From Spinacia oleracea (Eukaryota; Streptophyta; Magnoliopsida; Caryophyllales; Amaranthaceae): a DNA stretch of 64,000 bases. Positions within the stretch are counted from its first letter, which is position 1. Every line of letters starts with the position of its first letter. Positions 60,135 to 64,000 of this stretch are shown here, piece after piece. The stretch covers positions 66,889,671 to 66,953,670 of the forward strand of contig NC_079492.1 in NCBI RefSeq assembly GCF_020520425.1, given 5' to 3'. The translations under genes were made by a program, and so were the position numbers. The notes beneath the pieces were generated by a model that saw nothing but the letters and a program-made list of their open reading frames with translations, was not told the DNA's origin and made no database searches.

Positions 60135-60403
60135 CACTAAAAGAAATTGTACTATTAACGACGGAAAATTCCGTCGCTAAAGTCTAATAATTGTTGATTA
60201 ATAACGGAATTTGCCGTCGCGAACCCGTCATAAAAGAGGGCCGTCGTTAATGGAATATCCCGTCGTTAACCCGTTATAAAAGACATTTACGACGGTTGTT
60301 CCCGTCTTTGTTGGGTTGTTATCCCCGTCGCAAAAACCCTTGTGCGACGGAATTTTTCCCCGTCGTAATTAGGTTGTCATAAAAGATGCAAATTCTTGTA
60401 GTG
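60135..60403. mobile_element. Miniature CACTA element with gcc target duplication
   Basis: 269 bp, ends CACTAAAAGAAATTG and the complement of CACTACAAGAATTTGC, with 3-bp duplication gcc at 60132-60134 and 60404-60406. The interior carries repeated 'cgacggaa', 'ccgtcgtaa' type motifs in both orientations, which is a CACTA subterminal layout, but it belongs to a different family from the 21.6-kb element. Confidence 0.88.
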
Positions 60404-60406
60404 GCC

Positions 60407-60801
60407 TTTGAACCTATGGTAGATCATAGGTTCATATATATCCTCCTACCTGTTTATAATTTACAATGCTCTTATCATAGGCGGTTCTTAGGGTATGCGG
60501 GATGAGCGACGGCACAGGGCCTCAATTTTCCTATATAAATATATAATATAATTAGTTTCCTTAATTTTTACAAAAACATAATTGAAGTAGTGGTTAACTA
60601 AGGTGTTGTTATGTAATACCCAAGGTCATAAGTTCGATTCTTAACAGTTAATCACGGCAGTCATCGTTGCCCCGATACTTACTCACTCGAGAAAAAAAAT
60701 GCCCTTAGGTGTGCAATATTAAATGGCAAGTTAGGTAATTTAGGTTTTATACATTATTGATCTGGAAGTAATTTCAAAACTCATTGCCATTTTTGCTCCA
60801 G
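60407..60801. other. Promoter/leader-intron region of the jasmonate-induced-protein-like gene
   Basis: No coding sequence. A T-rich acceptor 'tttttgctccag' ends at 60801, 15 bases before the start codon, which suggests a 5' UTR intron whose donor I could not place. At about 60598-60655 a weak tRNA-like 'ggttaactaagg...gttcgattc' motif is present. The CACTA MITE lies just upstream. Confidence 0.4.
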
Positions 60802-60816
60802 GTCCCAGTAGATATA

Positions 60817-62101
60817 ATGGGTTTAAACGTGTTCGGAACTCCCATCACTGTGGACACGGTGAAAGAAATGCCGGAATACCATGAATCGAAGATGATTTAT
60901 TCTGCCGATTGTGCAACTGTGGCACTGGAGATGAAGAATGCAGAAGGTAAGGATATCAGTGCTCGAAGTTTCCTCGAGTATATGGAGCCTCGATTTGGGC
61001 TAGGTGTGAGCACAATGTGTATGATTTACAATGCTACAGGGCATCCATTAACTTTGGTCGATACTCATAGCTGGGAGGGACGTATATGCGAGACTCCGTA
61101 TCCAATGGTAATCTTAAATGGGCAATGGGGTGCATTCCTGCATGGTCAATATCACAATGGAGCTGCCTCTGAAGCGTGCGTTGTGTACAATGGCCTGAAC
61201 TTTGATTGGGTATTATCATTTACCAACTCCAACTCCAACACCAACACCAAAACCAACCGGGTAGTTACATTATCTTTATCATTTAATTCTCATTTTGACT
61301 TAAGATTCTGTTATATTTACCGCATTTTAAATTTTACGTTTTTATATTTATTTCTTCTTCCGTATTTTATTAAAAGATACACGTCCTATAAATAGTCGTA
61401 TTTAATTATAAAATATAATTCCTATTTTTGATTTGCTATGGTTCCCACGTCCGATTTGTTAAGGTGGATAGGTGTAAATAAAAAAAAAATATGAATAAAG
61501 TAAAAAGGTAGGTGGATATAAGAAAAAATAATAAAAATAAGAGAAAGTATTAAAATCCGACCAATGAAACAACACGTGTGAAAATACCACATTGATAAAA
61601 GATGAGAGAGTTAATCATTTAGTAAGGTCAATGTGCTACTGCCCTTATTGCGTATGGTAAACTTTTGGGGTAAAGGATAAGATGACACATTTTCTTATCG
61701 TAAATAATATAAAAGCACAATATAAACAACGTTATTAAACAAACTAAAACAAAAGGTGTAAATATTATTATCAAACAACAGTAGTATTTCGATTTATTGC
61801 TCAGTTTTTTACTCATTGCTTCTCAATTTGATCCTTATACATTGTACTATGAAACTTTACGTCCAACATCATCTTAACTGAAGTTGAGTTTTCATTGTAG
61901 GTGTACACAAATATTAGAACACCACAACATAATGGAGTCGATTGGGATGCTATTAAAAGCAATCTAGATAATGGGAAAACGACGCACACGGGGGTAACGG
62001 CCGGGGTAAGAATGTTCGCTTCTATTGGCGATATTTCAAAATGCACAGTCGAGGCAATATTGACTATTAGTGACGCTCTTGACAATGTTGATATTCAGTA
62101 G
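60817..62101 (+). CDS. 23-kDa jasmonate-induced-protein-like protein (two exons)
   Basis: Exon 1 runs from the ATG at 60817 to 61260 and exon 2 from 61901 to the TAG at 62099-62101. The junction is in phase 0 with GT donor (61261) and 'cattgtag' acceptor, giving 214 residues (about 23 kDa). 'NVFGTPIT' and 'ALEMKNAEGKDI' near the N-terminus, 'STMCMIYNATG' in the middle and 'NGQWGAFLH' (about residues 100-108) fit the family known as 23-kDa jasmonate-induced protein, a soluble stress-related group of uncertain biochemical role, frequent in Amaranthaceae. A Ser/Thr/Asn-rich repeat (TNSNSNTNTKT) lies at the end of exon 1. No signal peptide is seen. The reading frame is intact. A longer start upstream is possible, but the acceptor at 60801 supports the ATG chosen. 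Family identification rests on remembered motifs. Confidence 0.82.
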
Positions 62102-62162
62102 TTCAGTTTAGTTCAGCTCCATTAAGTTCAGTTCAGTTCAGTTCAGTTCAGTTCAGTTCAGC
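62101..62162. repeat. (CAGTT)n pentamer microsatellite just after the stop codon
   Basis: About eight 'gttca' units beginning at the stop codon of the preceding gene, followed by 'aagaacagggcc'. Its non-repeat flank resembles the tract at 15660-15740. Confidence 0.92.
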
Positions 62163-62881
62163 CAAATAAAGTGCAGAAGAACAGGGCCTATATAACATTG
62201 GGCCAACTGGTCGAGCTGCGCGCTGACATGGAATACCGTGATATTGAATTATGTCCACGTTATCCTTAGCTTGCTGACGAGCTTTCATTTCAATTTTTTA
62301 TTTTAGATTTCTGTCTTTTTCTTTTTAAAGTTTTGCTAAGATTTTTGTTTTATCCATATCAACTTCAATAAATTCAGATCTTTTATGGTAGTGTGGTACT
62401 ACAACTCCTCCGTTTCTTTTTATCCGCAATATTTTGCTTTTTTGTAATATTCACATGCTCTATTTTACCTTTAGTGATCTATATTTAAGGAAAAACTTGT
62501 CTTAATATATATTTTATGAATATCAAATTATATATATATTTTTTACTTATGGATAATTATAGATATTCATGGTTCAAGTTATGGATAGAATAAATTTGCC
62601 CACACGACACTGGACAACAACCATGCTTTCCCATTTCTCCTTCTCATTCACACGTATGGCACCACCTTTCAGCCTACTAATCCAATTCCACCACAGCCAG
62701 TCTCTTTCCTCCTAGACCGGTTACGCGTGGTCAACATGGTATTTTTAAACCAAAGCGACAATTAATCTTCACACTGCGTTTTCTAAATTCCCATTACCGG
62801 CCACGTAACCCTGTGTCTTCCATTCGTGACTTGAATTGGAAAATGGTTATGAATGATTAATATTTTCTCTTATTAAAAATA
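62163..62881. other. Spacer without recognisable gene
   Basis: AT-rich. A 'ctcctccgtttctttttatccg' sequence at about 62406 may be one end of a Stowaway-like MITE, but no partner was found. Confidence 0.4.
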
Positions 62882-63372
62882 AGACATGGGAGTTGGTGCC
62901 TCGTCCATCTAAAGTTTATTTGATTCGGTCTATGTGGATTTTTAGTCATAAAGAAAAAGCTGACGGTTCGTTTGAGTGGTATAAAACCCGTCTTGTATGT
63001 AATAGTGTAGATCAACAAGTTGGCGTGGATTGTAGAGAGAACTTTATCCCGGTGGTTAAACCGACAACCATTCGCACTGTTCTCAATCTCGCCCTCTCCA
63101 AATCTTAGTCCATTCACCAATTTGATGTGAAAAATGCTTTGTTGCATGGAGAACTCAATGAAACTGTGTACATGCATCAACCTATCGGCTTCAAGGACCC
63201 AAATCTTCCTTCTCATGTGTACTTATTGGAGAAGTCTCTTTATGATCTTAAGCAAGCCCCTAGAGCTTGGTATAAGAGGTTATCTGATTACTATCCACTA
63301 TTTGGTTCACTCACAATACATCAAATAACTCTCTAATCATTTTCCGGCAAGGTACTAGTATGACTTACTATA
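62882..63372 (+). pseudogene. Ty1/copia reverse transcriptase relic
   Basis: The N-terminal half of a copia RT: 'TWELVPRPSK' (62884), 'RSMWIFSHKEKADGSFEWYK' (62926), 'KPTTIRTVLNLALSKS', a TAG at 63106-63108, then '[20 protein letters not shown]' (63118) and '[12 protein letters not shown]' (63238). A stop and a frame shift follow near 63300-63340, and the fragment stops before the YVDD box. It is truncated at both ends. Confidence 0.92.
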
Positions 63373-64000
63373 GACACCTAAATCGTGTCTCCCCATTGGG
63401 ATGATGACGATACCATTATCCTTGCTAGGTGGTTGGAACAACTCCGTGCGGAAGTCCCAATTGCTAAAACTTATTCAAAATTCAAAGTTCAAAATCCAAT
63501 CCCCGAGATCGTTTCCATCACGGAACTCGGTACAAAATACCATTTCCAAAAATCAATTTCAAAATCCAAGTACAATCTCACCCAATGGACCACTCCATTG
63601 GTTTTACAAGACCTTTTCCAGTCGAAATGACACTAAACAATCCAAATTCGAGAGCCGACCCACAAAACCGAGCAAGCCGGGCCTCATCCCGTAAAATCGA
63701 ATTCAAAAACCCGGAAACGGCTAGTTTTTAATCGCAAACTTCCTTAACCACCAAGCAAAGCTACGTGCCAAAAAACAGTACAATTCGTACAAAGGTACGC
63801 CCACTACAAGCCAAACGCAAGGACGGCATCATTGTCCTTGCTTGGCATCTTCTGTGCCACGTCAGCGGCGCCAGGCGCCGTTGCTGCGCTGGGCGCAGCT
63901 GTCACCTGGCGTTTAGCCCTTCATTTTCCTATTTAAACCCCTAATTTCCAACACTTTAGGGCAGCAAATTACAATCACAACGTCGTAATTCTGAAATTGC
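63373..64000. other. LTR-like sequence at the right edge
   Basis: C/A-rich sequence with long open frames but no domain. 'ggcgccaggcgccg' palindromes (63866-63880) and a TATA-like 'tatttaaa' (about 63930) before 'cccctaatttcc' fit the U3/R part of a Ty3/gypsy-type LTR whose remainder lies outside the window. No TG end could be fixed. Confidence 0.4.

Noticed and set aside
63385..63694. Overlapping open frames near the right edge
   Set aside because: They lie in LTR-like sequence and show no domain or splice support.

Overview
The window is plant nuclear DNA made mostly of nested transposable elements, with two probable host genes. Large intron-containing genes, LTR retrotransposons, CACTA, Helitron and Stowaway-type elements, and AT-rich spacers all point to a flowering plant. 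The 23-kDa jasmonate-induced-protein-like gene near the right end suggests a Caryophyllales genome, possibly Amaranthaceae such as spinach or quinoa. The species is inference only.

Left third (1-17.9 kb). A decayed Ty3/gypsy pol (665-3461) abuts a reverse-oriented Ty1/copia gag relic (3462-4303) and a TA microsatellite. Next come a 5'-truncated LINE with a 13-bp target duplication (4907-5685) and a young, nearly complete Ty1/copia element (6164-11429; 408-bp LTRs with 2 differences, TSD aaaac, one nonsense codon). On the minus strand, 17704-11497 is a four-exon gene of about 482 aa with unknown function, whose introns are loaded with MITEs and microsatellites.

Middle (17.9-33.7 kb). A second Ty1/copia element (18834-29074) has 1,384-bp LTRs differing at 6 positions and TSD tatat, yet its interior is heavily degenerate, so it looks like a non-autonomous element moved in trans. 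It is inserted in an older Stowaway-like MITE (18586-29514), and another MITE sits beside it. More MITEs, a non-autonomous Helitron (30173-30826), a roughly 74-bp tandem repeat and LTR-like debris follow.

CACTA element (33697-55315, 21.6 kb). It is bounded by CACTAGTGG termini and a 3-bp TTT duplication, with hairpin-rich subterminal repeats at both ends. It carries a TNP2 transposase gene (one in-frame stop) and an 11-exon gene with a C-terminal Ulp1/C48 protease domain whose reading frame survives across all inferred exons. Two arrays of one 160-bp satellite family lie inside it: about 9 copies between the genes, and about 70 copies (11.1 kb) in the intron that separates the catalytic His/Asp exon from the catalytic Gln/Cys exons. 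The large array contains nested 1,120-bp (7-unit) and 3,200-bp (20-unit) duplications. This transposon-borne satellite is the most striking object in the window.

Right end (55.3-64 kb). A tRNA-derived SINE with a 10-bp TSD, a gene-like shell lacking a coding body (57.0-58.8 kb), a Mutator-type MITE with a 9-bp TSD and a CACTA MITE (TSD gcc) precede a two-exon 23-kDa jasmonate-induced-protein-like gene (60817-62101). A Ty1/copia RT relic and LTR-like sequence close the window.
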